A stretch of DNA of 35,088 nt from Verrucomicrobiales bacterium (GTDB lineage: Bacteria; Verrucomicrobiota; Verrucomicrobiia; Limisphaerales; UBA11320), in NCBI GenBank assembly GCA_016793885.1, contig JAEUHE010000076.1:1-35088 (forward strand), written 5' to 3'. A model generated the notes under the pieces. That model did not search any database. It saw only the letters and a program-made list of their open reading frames with translations, and was not told the origin of the DNA. The position numbers and the translations under genes were made by a program. Below, piece by piece: positions 16,221 through 28,200 of the stretch; position 1 is the stretch's first letter; each line of letters opens with the position of its first letter.

Positions 16221-19200
16221 ATGAAAAACGACATCGAGATCCGCGAGAGTTCCCCGCTCTCGTCCTGCTGCTCCGTTCCCGGGGCTGAGCGCGCGCGCTT
16301 CAACAGCCTGCTGCTCGCCGCCGCCTTGCTGGGCACCTGGATCGACAAGGCCATCGGCCAGGCGGCCGTGCCAGCATCCGCTGCCGCCGCACCGGCATCC
16401 GCCGCTGCCACCCCGCCTCCGGCTGCCGCGCCGGCCACTGCGCCGGCGCTCAATCCCGCCGCGCGGAATATCCGGTTCCAATTTGATGGGATTCCGTACA
16501 CCGATGTGATCGAACGGTTCGCTCAAATGGCCAACAAGCCTTTGGTTACCGACACGAACGTCGTGGGGACTCTGACTTACAACGACCCGAACCCTTATAA
16601 CTACGGAGAAGCGCTGGACACGCTCAACCTCGTGTTGTCCATGAAGGGTGTCATGCTGATCGAGTCCGGAAACTACCTCCGACTTGTCCCGTTCCGTGAA
16701 CTGCCATCGATGCCGATTCGCATCCTCCGCGGGGTCGATTCCACCGGCGATGTCCGCCCGGGTGAAGTGGTGACCGTGGTGCTCGATGTGAAGAACCTCG
16801 ACTCGAAGGAGATCGGGGAGTCGATCGCTTCCATGCTGTCGAATGCCGGATCCGTTGCGCCGTTGTCGCGGGGAAGGGGACTGATCGTGACCGACCGGCT
16901 GTCCAATATCCAGCGAATCCGCACGCTTCTCGCCACGATCGACACGGAGGCGACCGTGGATCGGCAGATGAAGACCTACACCCTGCTGCACGCTTCGGGA
17001 GCGATCGTGTCGGATCTATTGAACCGCACCTTCGGCATCGCCACCGCACCCAAGCGCACCACCTACAACCCCACGACCAAGGCCATGGAGGTGCTGCCGG
17101 CGGATCCGAATGACTACATCACGGCGGTCTACGATGATGCGTCGCGGACCATGGTGCTGTTCGGGCCACGCGAGCGTATCGCCCTCGCCGAAGAGCTGAT
17201 CAATCGCTTTGAACAGAAGGACGGCCCGGGGGGCGACGTGCGCATCTACTATCCTCAGACCATCAAGGCGGAGGATCTCGCCAACGTCATTCGGCAGGCG
17301 GTCCCAGGCATCGCCGCTCCGGGGGACAATGCCAGCACGGCTGCGACCAAGGCTAGGCTCATCACGGACACCAACCAGAACCGGCTGATCGTCGCCGCGC
17401 CCATTCCGGGGCAGTTGGAGCAGATCGAGCAGTTGATCAACCGGGTCGACAAGCCGGTGCATGGGCAGGTCGGCAATGCGAATGTCCCGCTCCGCTCGCA
17501 AACGGTTCAGCTCACCCGCGTCTTCCGCCCGCGCGCGGCGGAAGCCACCAATCTCGCCCAGATCCTAACCCAAGCCCTGACCCGTCGATCGGCTTCGGGG
17601 CAGGTCACCAGCACGGCGAGCATCAGCTTCGACGCTGGCAGCCAAAGCGTGGTGGTGAGCGGCAGCCCGACTGACTTGCAAGTGGCGGGCGACATTGTCA
17701 CGCAACTCGAGACTGGCACCAGCCAACCTACCCGGATGCTGACCCGCTTCATCGATGTGGGTAGTTCTGCTGAAGCCAAGCGCTTGCTGCCCTTGGTGGA
17801 GCAGTTGTATCGGAATCAGGTCAGCGACGGAGCCTTTAGCCCGGGCGCTCACGCCAAGATTCTTACCGATGTGGACTCGAGCCGGTTGATCGTCACCGCC
17901 AGCGAGGATCATTTGAGTCGGATTGAGGAGCTGATTCGTCAGCTGCGCCTGGATCGTCCGCAGCCACAGGCGCGCCGACTGCAAATCGTCACGCTTCGCA
18001 ACGTTCGCGCTGAAACGGCTCTCGCCAGTCTCCAGAACCTGGTCAATGAACGGATGACCGAGAAGCGGTTTCAGGATTTGCCGAAGCCTTCCATCATCGC
18101 CGATGTTCCCAACAACCGCCTGCTGGTCACCGCCACGGACGACCAGTTACGCGAGCTGGAGCAGATCGTGGGTGTGGTGGATGTCACTCCGGACAAGCCT
18201 AAACGCGAACTGAACATCATCCAGCTGCAGGCCAAACCTGCCAGTGAGGTCATCCCCCTGGTGAATCAGTTTGTGTCGCAGATGAACGACGACCCGTCCC
18301 AGCCTGCGCCGTCGCTGATGTCCGATCCGACCGGCAAGCAGATCATCGTCCTGGCCTCCCAGCGGGACGTGGAGCGCATCCGCACACTCGTCAAACAGTT
18401 TGATGTGACGGTTGCCTCGGCCGCCCCGCGCCAGTTTCGCGGCGTCGAGTTGCACAGCCGCACAGCCGCCGAGCTGACCCCGCTGGTCCAGCAGCTTTAT
18501 CAGGAGCAAATCCGTGGTCAGCCCGAGCCCGCCGGGGGCACGGCCACCGTGATAGCCGAGCCCAAAAACAATCGGGTGATGATCAGCGGACCCGACACGG
18601 AGATCAGCCGGGTGGAGGCGATCATTCGTCAACTGGATCCCGACACCAAGCGCGGGACCAAGGAGGAAACCCGGGTGATCCGGATGAAGAGCGCCTCGGC
18701 CGCCGACTTGGTTGGGATCATCGAGAAGAGCCTGAACAACCAGCAACAGCAGGTCCGCGTCATGGTGGATGCGCGGAGCAACAGCCTGGTGATTTCCGGT
18801 GACTCGAGCGCGGTGGAAGCCGCCTCCCAAATCATCCAGCAGCTGGACACCCGTGCCACCGCCGGGCCACGGGAACTGCGGATCATTGAATTGAAGTCTG
18901 CCGACGCCACCGCGATCTCCCCGATGGTCAACAGCCTCTTCACGGAAATGGTCAAGGACAAGCGCGGGGCGGATTATGTCACCCAGACCAAGATTGTTCC
19001 CGACACGACCGCGAACCGCATCATCGTGACGGGGGGTCAGGAAGAGATCGGCCAGATCGCCGAGTTGGTCCAACAGCTGGATCAGGCCCCGGAGCAGGCG
19101 CCGGGCGCCCGGGTCTTTAAACTGAACATGGCCGATGCCGCCATGCTCGCGCCCATTGTTTCCAACGCCATGCTCCGTTTTGACGCGCGCGGGCAGGCGA

Positions 19201-22200
19201 TTCGCCGGGTGACCGTGACCGCCGATGACAAGTCCAACGCGCTCATCATCTCCGGAACTCGTGCGGACCTTCAGGATGTCGGCTCGGTCATCGAGAAGCT
19301 CGACGGCGAAACTTCCGGGAAGGAACGGGTCTTGAAGATCTTTGACGTGAAGTCGGAGGATGTTGATGCGCTGGCCGCCCTGACGCTCAAGGTTTTTGCG
19401 GCTCAAAATCCAGGTCGGTCCACCAGCGGCCTGATCAACATCACCGCCGAACCGGCTGGAAAGCGGCTGATTGTTTTGGCTCCGGCGACCATGATGACCC
19501 AGGTCGAGACCGTGATCTCGACGCTCGACTCCAAACCGGATCAGGGGGTGCGGGAATTGCAGTCCGTCGAGGTGAAGAACGCCAGCGCGACGGAGGTGTT
19601 TGGCCGTGTCAGTCAGATTTACTCCGAGCAATCCCAGGGCAAGACCATCAAGCCGGCGACGCTCTACCCGGATGCGACGGGAAGCCGCATCATGGTCTAT
19701 GGCACCAAGGAACAGGCTGCCTCCATCCGCCAGATCGTTGACACGCTGGCCAGCTCGGCACGATCGCCCCGCGAGACCAAGATTTTCGATGTGGGCCGGA
19801 GCGTGGAGGCTCAGCGGGTTCTTCCGCTGGCCCAGCAGCTCTACCGCGATCAGGTCGCGAGCAACCCCGATCTGGGCGCTCCTGACGCCCAGATGATTAC
19901 GGACGGTCGCACCGGCCGCATCATCGTTTCAGCCCGGGCCGATCAGCTCAAGGGAATCGAGGAGATCATCAGTCGGCTCCAGGTGGGGAGCGTCACCAAT
20001 CAAGCCGTCCGTGAGACCAGAACCTTTGAGGTGGGATCGGCCAGCGATGTGCAGCGACTGCAGCCACTCGTTCAGCAGCTGTATCAGGATCAGTGGAAGG
20101 ACCATTCGGAGTCGGACCCAGCCGATGCTCAGATCATCGCGGATGCGAAGACCGGCCGGCTGATTGTCACGGGCAAGCCGGATCATCTCAAGCAGATCGA
20201 AGCCATTCTGCAACAGATCGGAACGGGAAAGGCCAAGCCTGAGGCCCGCGACACGCGCATCTTTGATCTCAGCACTGCCAGCGCCACGGAACTCGCCGTG
20301 ACCGTCCGATCGCTCTATACGGAACAATCGAAGAGCCGCTTTGGCCCCGCCGGTCCCGACACCCTGATTATGCCGGATGTGGGAGGCAACCGGCTGATTG
20401 TTGTAGCAGAGTTGGCCGAGTTGGATGTGGTGGAAGACATCATCAAGAAGTTGGACAAGGTCAGCGCCCAGAGCGCAACGGCCCGGGTGTTTAAGCTGAA
20501 ATCGGCAGAACCTGAGAAGGTCGCGGAGATTCTCACCACGTCCCTGATTCGCTTTGACGCCTACGGACGTCCCCAGAAGCGGGCCACGGTGTCGGTCGAC
20601 TCCAAAACACGCACCTTGATCGTGACGGGGGATCCCAAGGAGCTCCAGGGAGTCTCGGTAATTATTGAACAGCTGGACCAATCGCTGGGAGCGCAGCCGG
20701 AGCGGAGGATGAAGGTCATCACTCTGAAGCACGGGCGCACCGCCGAGGTCGCGGGACGACTGCGTCAGCTGTACGCGGATCAAGTTCGCAGCCAGCCGGA
20801 GCTGACGACCAGCGATCTCCTGATCCTGGAAGAATCCCCCAGCAATCAGCTGATCCTCGCCGGCAATGAGGGGCAGCTGGCCTTGGCGGATCGCATTCTT
20901 TCGGACCTGCAAGCTTCCCAGAACCTCCAAGCCCCTCGCGAGACCAAGTTGTTGGAGCTCAGTTCGGTGGAGGAGATGAATCGCCTGCTCCCTCTGGTAC
21001 AGCAGCTCTATCAGGATCGTTGGAAGAACCGCGATGCCAGTGACCCGGCCGACGCCCAGATTCTGCCTGATGCCAAGAACGGCCGATTTATTGTGACCGC
21101 CCGCACGAATCAGATTGTCGAGATCGAGGCCATCCTGGGTCAGCTGCGAGGGAACAAGGCCCAGACCGAGGCTCGGGACACCCGCATCTACGACCTCACC
21201 ACCGCCAGCGCCGTCGAACTCGCCGTCACGGTGCGCACTCTCTATCAGGAGCAGTCCAGATCCCGGCCTGCCTCTGGAGCCGCCGATACGCTGATCCTGC
21301 CCGATGGCAGCGCCAATCGCCTGATCATCACCGCCTCCACCAACGAACTCGACGTGGTCGAAGACATCATCAAGAAGCTCGACAAGGTCAGCGCCCAGAG
21401 CGCCACGGCCCGGGTCTTCAAGCTCAAGTCCGCGGATCCCGACAAGGTGGTTGAGATCCTCGGCACCGCCCTGGTGCGCTACGACGCTTATGGCCGCACG
21501 CAGAAACGCGTTTCCGTGGTCGTGGATTCCAAGACGCGCACCCTCATCGCCACCGGCGATCCCAAGGAGCTGCAGTCCGCCTCGGTGATCATCGAACAGC
21601 TGGATGCCTCGCTCGGGGCCCAGCCGGAACGCCGAATGAAGGTTCTAGCGGTGAAGGCGGGTCGTGCCGCTGAACTGGCCACCAAGGTCCGCCAAGTCTA
21701 CCAGGATCAGGCGAAGAACCTTCCGGAGCTTTCCTCCACCGATCCCCTCATCATGGAGGATACCCCGAGCAACCAGCTCATTCTCACCGGCACCGATAAA
21801 CAGCTGAGCCTGCTCGAGCAGATCGCCACCGACCTTTCGACCAACCAGATTGCGTCGCAACCTCGCGAAACCAAGATGTTCGAAGTGGGGCAGGTGGGCG
21901 AGTTGGAGCGGATCCAACCGTTGGTCCAACAGCTGTACCAGGAACGCTGGAAGGGTAAGGACGCCGGGGATCCGGCCGATGCCACGATCCTGTCGGATGT
22001 CAAAAATGGCCGGCTCATCATCACCGCCCGGACCAATCATTTGAAGGAGATCGAGACAATCTTTGCCTCCCTGAACACCCCGACGACCAATCAGGAGCCG
22101 CGTGACACGCGGGTCTACGATTTGAACAGCAGCTCGGCGGCGGAGTTGGTGACCACCGTCAAGTCGCTCTATCAGGAGCAGCTTAAATCCCGGGCAGTGC

Positions 22201-25200
22201 CCATTGGCCAGCAGGCCACGATTCTTCCTGACGCCGCGGCGAATCGCATCGTGGTTTCGGCAGGGAGCAACGAATTGGCATCCGTCGAGTCGATCATCAC
22301 GAAGCTCGACAAGGTGAGCGCCAAAACGGGCGGCACGCGGGTTTTTACCCTGAAGAACGCGCAGGCGGACCAGGTGTCGAGTGTGCTCTCGGCCGCGCTG
22401 GTCCAGATCACCCCCTACGGCACCAAGGTGCCCCGGGTGAGCGTGGGGGCGGACCCGCAGAACAATCTGGTGATCGTGGCGGGTGAACCCAAGGACATTC
22501 AGTCGGCGGCCGTGATCATCGAACAGATGGATGGGACCGCCGCGCAAGAACAGCGTCAAATGCGGATCATTCCGCTGAAGTCCGGGGTCGCTGCCGAAGT
22601 GTCTCGGCGGGTGAAGCAGCTCTATGAAGATCAGCTTAAAGGGCGACCCAAGACCGGTGCGGACGCGTTGATCATGGGCGATGACCTCAGCAACCGGCTC
22701 ATCATCACGGCGAACGAAACCCAGCTGAAGCTGATTGAGGAAATCGTGGGCAAGCTCCAGGAGGCGGGCGAAGGCGCCGGCCGACAGCTGCGTGTGATCC
22801 TGCTGCAGCGCAACTCCGCTCGGGCGATTGCCAGTCTGGTCTCCCAACTCTATGCACCCCAGGTCGCCAGCACCGAGATGGGCGAGCGCCTGGTGGTCAG
22901 CCCCAGCGGCGATGACCGGACTTTGGTGGTGGAAGCGACTGCTCCCATGCTGACCAAGGTTGAGGAGTTGGTGAAGACCATGGACAAGGCGGAGGCCGAC
23001 AGCAAAACGTCCATCCAGGCCGTGCACCTCACGAAGGGCCGGGCGGAGGACCTTGCGGATGCGGTGACCAAATCGATTGCCAGCCAAGTGCCGCAGAGCG
23101 CGATGCATCGGGTCAGCGTGACCGCGGTTTCGGGAGCCAATAGCCTCCTGCTTAATGGTCCGAACGACGCCTTGCCGGACGTGCTCAAACTGATCAAGGA
23201 ACTCGACAGTGAAAGCGCCGACACCGAGATCGAGGTCCGCATCTATAAGCTGGAGAATGGCAACGCCAAGGAGATCAGGGGAGTGCTCGATCAGCTGCTG
23301 TTGAACGCGACCCGTCAGCGCCGAGCCATGAATGCCGGCCGGCTGGTCAATCCCACCATCAGCATCGATGACCGTTCCAACAGCCTCATCGTCTCGGGAA
23401 ATTCCGCTCACTTCAAAGTCCTCGAGAAGCTCTTGCCCACCCTGGATAAGAAACCGGAGCGATCAGAACGTGATGTTCAGTTTGTCTGGCTCAAGAAGGC
23501 GAAGGCTTACGATGTCATCTCCAAGCTCGAGGCGGTCTTTGAAAGCCGGCCGCAGTCGGATCGTCCGGTGATGGAGGCTGATGGGTTCAACAATTCCATT
23601 ACGATCATCGGCCGCAGCGGGGATATTGCCCAGGTGCAGGACCTCATCACGCGTCTGGATGACAGCTCCAAGGATTCCAATCAGCAGGTGCGGCTGCGAC
23701 CTCTGGATCGCGTTTCGGCCGAGCAGATGGCCAAGATGTTGCAGAACATCTATCCCCAGATGGCGAATGGCCAAGTGCGCGTGGTGGAACGGGTGGCACC
23801 ACCCAAGGCGGAAGCCACACCTACTCCCGGAGCGGCGCCTCAGCCCGCTCCGCCGGCTCCCAACCCTCAGCCCGCCCCACCCTCGGCCGAGAATAAACCT
23901 GAGGCTAGCGCCCCCGAGGTGGTCATCGCGGTCGACAAAATTGCCAACGCCCTGGTCTTGTCTGGTCCTGCTCAGGAGCTGGACAACCTCGATCGCATTA
24001 TCAATGACCTTTCCTATAACTTCAGCGGCAACGAGTCCGAGTTCCGGCTGTTTCCCCTGAAGGAAGCGGATGCCATTGTGGTAGCTCGCACCTTGACCAA
24101 TCTGCTCCGACAGGAGCCCGAGCCGAACCAGAATCGGCAGGGCGGCCCGCGCGTCGCAACTCCCCCCCAGCACCAGATCACCATCGTGCCCGATTCCCGC
24201 ACCCACAGCATCATTGTTCGGGCACGCCCCACGGACTTCGCGCTGATCGAGTCGATCATCAAGCAATTGGATGTCGGCAGTCTGGGAACTCAGGTGGCTT
24301 TCCGCCTGATCCGCCTGACGAACGCCCCTCCCGAGAAAGTGCAGCCGCTCGTTCAACAGATGGTGGCGCAGCTCCAGGTTAGCCGTCCCGGAGAACCGTT
24401 GACCGTCAGCGTCGATGCGCGATCGCACAGTCTGATGGTGGTAGCGCGCGAGGCGGTTATCGAGCAGGTTGAGAGGATGATTCGGTCGCTCGACACGCCC
24501 TCGTCCTACATGGAGGCGGAAGTGTTGGTTGTGGCTCTCAAGAAGGCCAGTGCTGGTCCGCTCAGCCAGATCCTCGAAGGAATGCTGAAGCCCGGAGCTC
24601 AAGGCGAATGGGGGCCGGAGGCCAAGGAACTGCAGGAGCAGGTGCGCCGGTTGAAAGTAGTGAACGAAGCGGGGGAAACCATCCTTCTGGACCTGACCAA
24701 GCCGATCAAAGTTTCCGCCGCCAGCGGCAGCGGCAATCGTCTGATCCTCACCTCCACGCCGGATAACCTGAAGGCTCTGTCCGCTGTCGTGGCCACTCTC
24801 GATACCTCCGCCGTGCTGGAAGGGGTTGAGGTTCGGCTAATTTCGCTAAAGAACGCCGATGCGAATAGCGTTTCTCAGACCTTGACCACCGTGTTCACCC
24901 AAGGTCGCCAGCTGGCGACCGGGCCGAATGGAGCGTCGGGGCAGCCTGAGGGCCAGACCGGGAAAGCGTTGACGAACCCGTTCAATGTGTCGATCGATCC
25001 GCGGGGCAACACGCTCATTCTCAGTGGTCAGAAGGAAACCCTGGATCTGGCGGTTAAAATCATCAACGACATGGACCAGCCGATTGAGCGGTTCGTGACC
25101 GAAGTCAAACTGTTCCGTTTGAAACACGCTTCGGCGACGCGGCTCCTCCCGCTGCTCCAATCCGTCTTCACGGAAGGAGCCGCTGTTCCTGGAACCGAGG

Positions 25201-28200
25201 GGCTGAGCACGCAGGTGACGCGGTTGCGCACGGTTAAGGATGCCGCTGCCTCCCAGACGAGCCAGACGGCCAAGAGCCGCGCGGCGATGGTGCTGCAGGC
25301 GGATGACCTCTCCAATATCCTCGTGATCGCCGCGCGCAGCGACATGCTGCCTTTGATCACCGACGTGATCGATCAGCTGGATATCCCCGCGGCCTCCGGT
25401 TTGGAGACGGTCCGCATCTATCCACTAAACCATGCGGATCCCACGGCGGTTCAGCGAATCCTCAACGAGCTTTACACGGGCGCTCGCGCCGCCAGCCTGC
25501 GCACGGAGGACAAGCCGGTGATTTCGGTCGACGAGCGCACGGGAGCGCTGATTGTGGCGGGCAACGGCAAGAGCTTCGGGGTCATCGAAGGATTGCTGGC
25601 GCAGCTGGATCAAAAGCTGAGCTTCGATCTGCGCGACATTCGGATTATCCCCTTGGAAAACTCGGATGCGGCGGCCGTGTCTGGCACCCTCCAACGTCTC
25701 ATGGATGCCCGACTCACCCAGCGCGCGAGTCTCAACAAGGGGCAGACGGATCTGCTGAAAGTGATCATCATGGCGGACGAGCGTAGCAACTCGCTGCTGG
25801 TTGGAGGAACGAAGGATAGCTTTGAGATGGTGGAATCGCTGGCCAAGCAGCTGGACAAGGCGGGGCCGGCCCTGAGCGGTCGCATCCGCATCATCCCGCT
25901 TGCCCAGGCCGATGCCCGCGTCATGGCCTCCACCCTCACCTCCCTGTTCGAGCAGCGCTATGCCGCGGCCCGCAGCAGCGATGTCCAGCGCCGCCGTCCC
26001 ATCATCATGGCCGATCCGCGCAGCAACAGCCTCTTGGTGACCGCCAACCAGGAAGATAATGTCTCGATCGACGACCTGCTCAAGCGGCTCGATGCCAAGG
26101 CGGAGAATCCGTCGCTGACCTTGACCGTGCTGCCTTTGAAGCACAACGACAGCGCCCGCGTCGCGAGTCTGATCGAGAACATTTTCGCGGCTCGGATGAA
26201 AGCCCAGAACTTGCCTGGCCAGCAACCCCTACCCAGCGAGCAAATCAAGGTGGAGGCCGATTCGCTGAACAACGCGCTCATTGTTTCCGCCAGCAAGGAG
26301 AATCTGGAACTCATGCAGGGCTTGCTGCAGAAGCTGGACGTGGAACCCAGCATCGCGGGCGGGGTGATGGAAACCTTCACGCTGCAGTTCGCCGACGCCC
26401 AGCGCGTATCGGCCCTGCTCAAGTCGCTGGTGGATCAGGGGCTGTATCGTCCCGGTCTGCCTCCGGGCGCCTCCCTGAGGAGCAACTCGCCTCGTGACGC
26501 GCTGGCGATCAGCGTCGACCCGCGCAGCAACACGCTGCTGGTAAGCGCGAGTCCAGAGAATCTGGCCATCGTTCGCGAAGTCATTCGCAAGCTGGACTCC
26601 AAGGACTTCACGGACTCCACCAATGTCCGTCTTTATGCCTTAAAGAAGGCCAGGGCGAGTTCCTTGGCCAATTCATTGGAACAGTTTTTCACTGCCAAGC
26701 GGGCGGGGGATGCGGTGGTGCTGAATGCCAATGCGCGTTCGATTCCGGTGGGGATCATCGCCGATGACCGGGTCAACACCCTGCTCGTCACCGGCGGCAA
26801 GGAAGCATTTGATGTCATCGAGCGCATCCTGCCTCAACTCGACGGGGAGAGCGTGTTTGCGCGACTGAATTTCAAGGTGTTTCCGCTCAAGAAGGCGACC
26901 GCCACCAAACTGCAACCCACGCTGCAACGTGTAGTGGCCAATCGTCCGGTGAAGGTGAAGGGCGAGCCGCTCGACCCGATTACCATTGTGGCCGATTCCT
27001 GGGTCAATGCGCTCTTGGTGGCGGCTTCGGTCGACGATCTCAGCACCGTGGAGTCGCTCATCGAGCGGCTCGACAGTGAGCCGGCCGAGAGTGGGCTCGC
27101 TATTCACGTTTTCCCGCTGGCCAAAGCGGATGCTCGACGGGTTGCTCAAGTTGTCCAGGGCCTGTTCCGGGACAGCAATTCGAATACCGATCCTGCGGCC
27201 TCCCTGGCCAATCTGCCGGTGACGGTCAATGCCGATGAGCGGATCAATGCCATCATCGTCTCCTGCGGAGAAGTTGACGCCAAGCGGGTCGGCGACCTGG
27301 TGAAGAAGCTGGATACCGAGCAGGTGGCGCGGGTCAGCGAGATCAAGGTCTTCCCCTTGAAGTATGCCAAGGCGGAGTCCCTATCCGGGATTCTGAACAC
27401 CGCGCTCAATACCAAGCCCGTTCCCTTGACTGAGCAGAGCCCGAATGCCCAGTCGGTGCTCCAATTCATCACCCGGACCACCGAAGGGAAGGAATTGATC
27501 AGCGCCGCCTTGAAGGAGGCGGTGATGATCACGCCGGACTCGCGGATGAACTCCCTGATTGTCAGCGGTCCGGTGGACTACATGGGCCTGATTGAGCAGA
27601 TCATCGGACGGCTGGACGCCAGCTCGCCTCAGGAGGCGAAGATCAAGGTGTTTGCCCTGCAGAACGCGGACGCGCATCAAATGTCGCAGCTGCTCATGCA
27701 GCTGTTTCGCATGACCCCGGCCGTGGGGCAGGGGAATGCCCGATCGATTCAATACACTCTGGTTCGCTCCGCCAGCACCGAGTCCGGAGTCAGTGGAGCT
27801 GAGGAATCGCTGGCTTCGGCAACTCTCGGCACGGCCGAGCAGAATGCACTCACCGTCACGGTCGATCCCCGGACCAATAGTCTGCTGGTTGGCGGCACCG
27901 ATCACTACGTGAAGCTCGTGTCCGAGATCATCGAGTCCTTGGACGCCACCCCCGCGAATGAGCGGAAGACCGAGTTGGTGCGAATGAAGAACACTCAGGC
28001 CACGGAAGTGGCCACCGCTCTCCGCGGGTTTTTGGATCAGGAACGCCAGCGAGTCACCCAGGTCCTGGGCGCTGATGCCGTTGGTACCGCTCAGCGTCTC
28101 CTGGAGCGAGAAGTTGCGGTGGTAGCCGAACCGGTGAGCAATACCTTGTTGATCTCCGCCAATCCCCGTTACTTCGATCAGATTCATATGATTATTCTCG

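Noticed and set aside
18147..23411. Long minus-strand frames inside gspD (18147-19631, 21645-23411 and others)
   Set aside because: They are shadows of the repeated coding array; their Asp/His/Leu composition follows the codon bias of the plus strand, and they show no family motifs.
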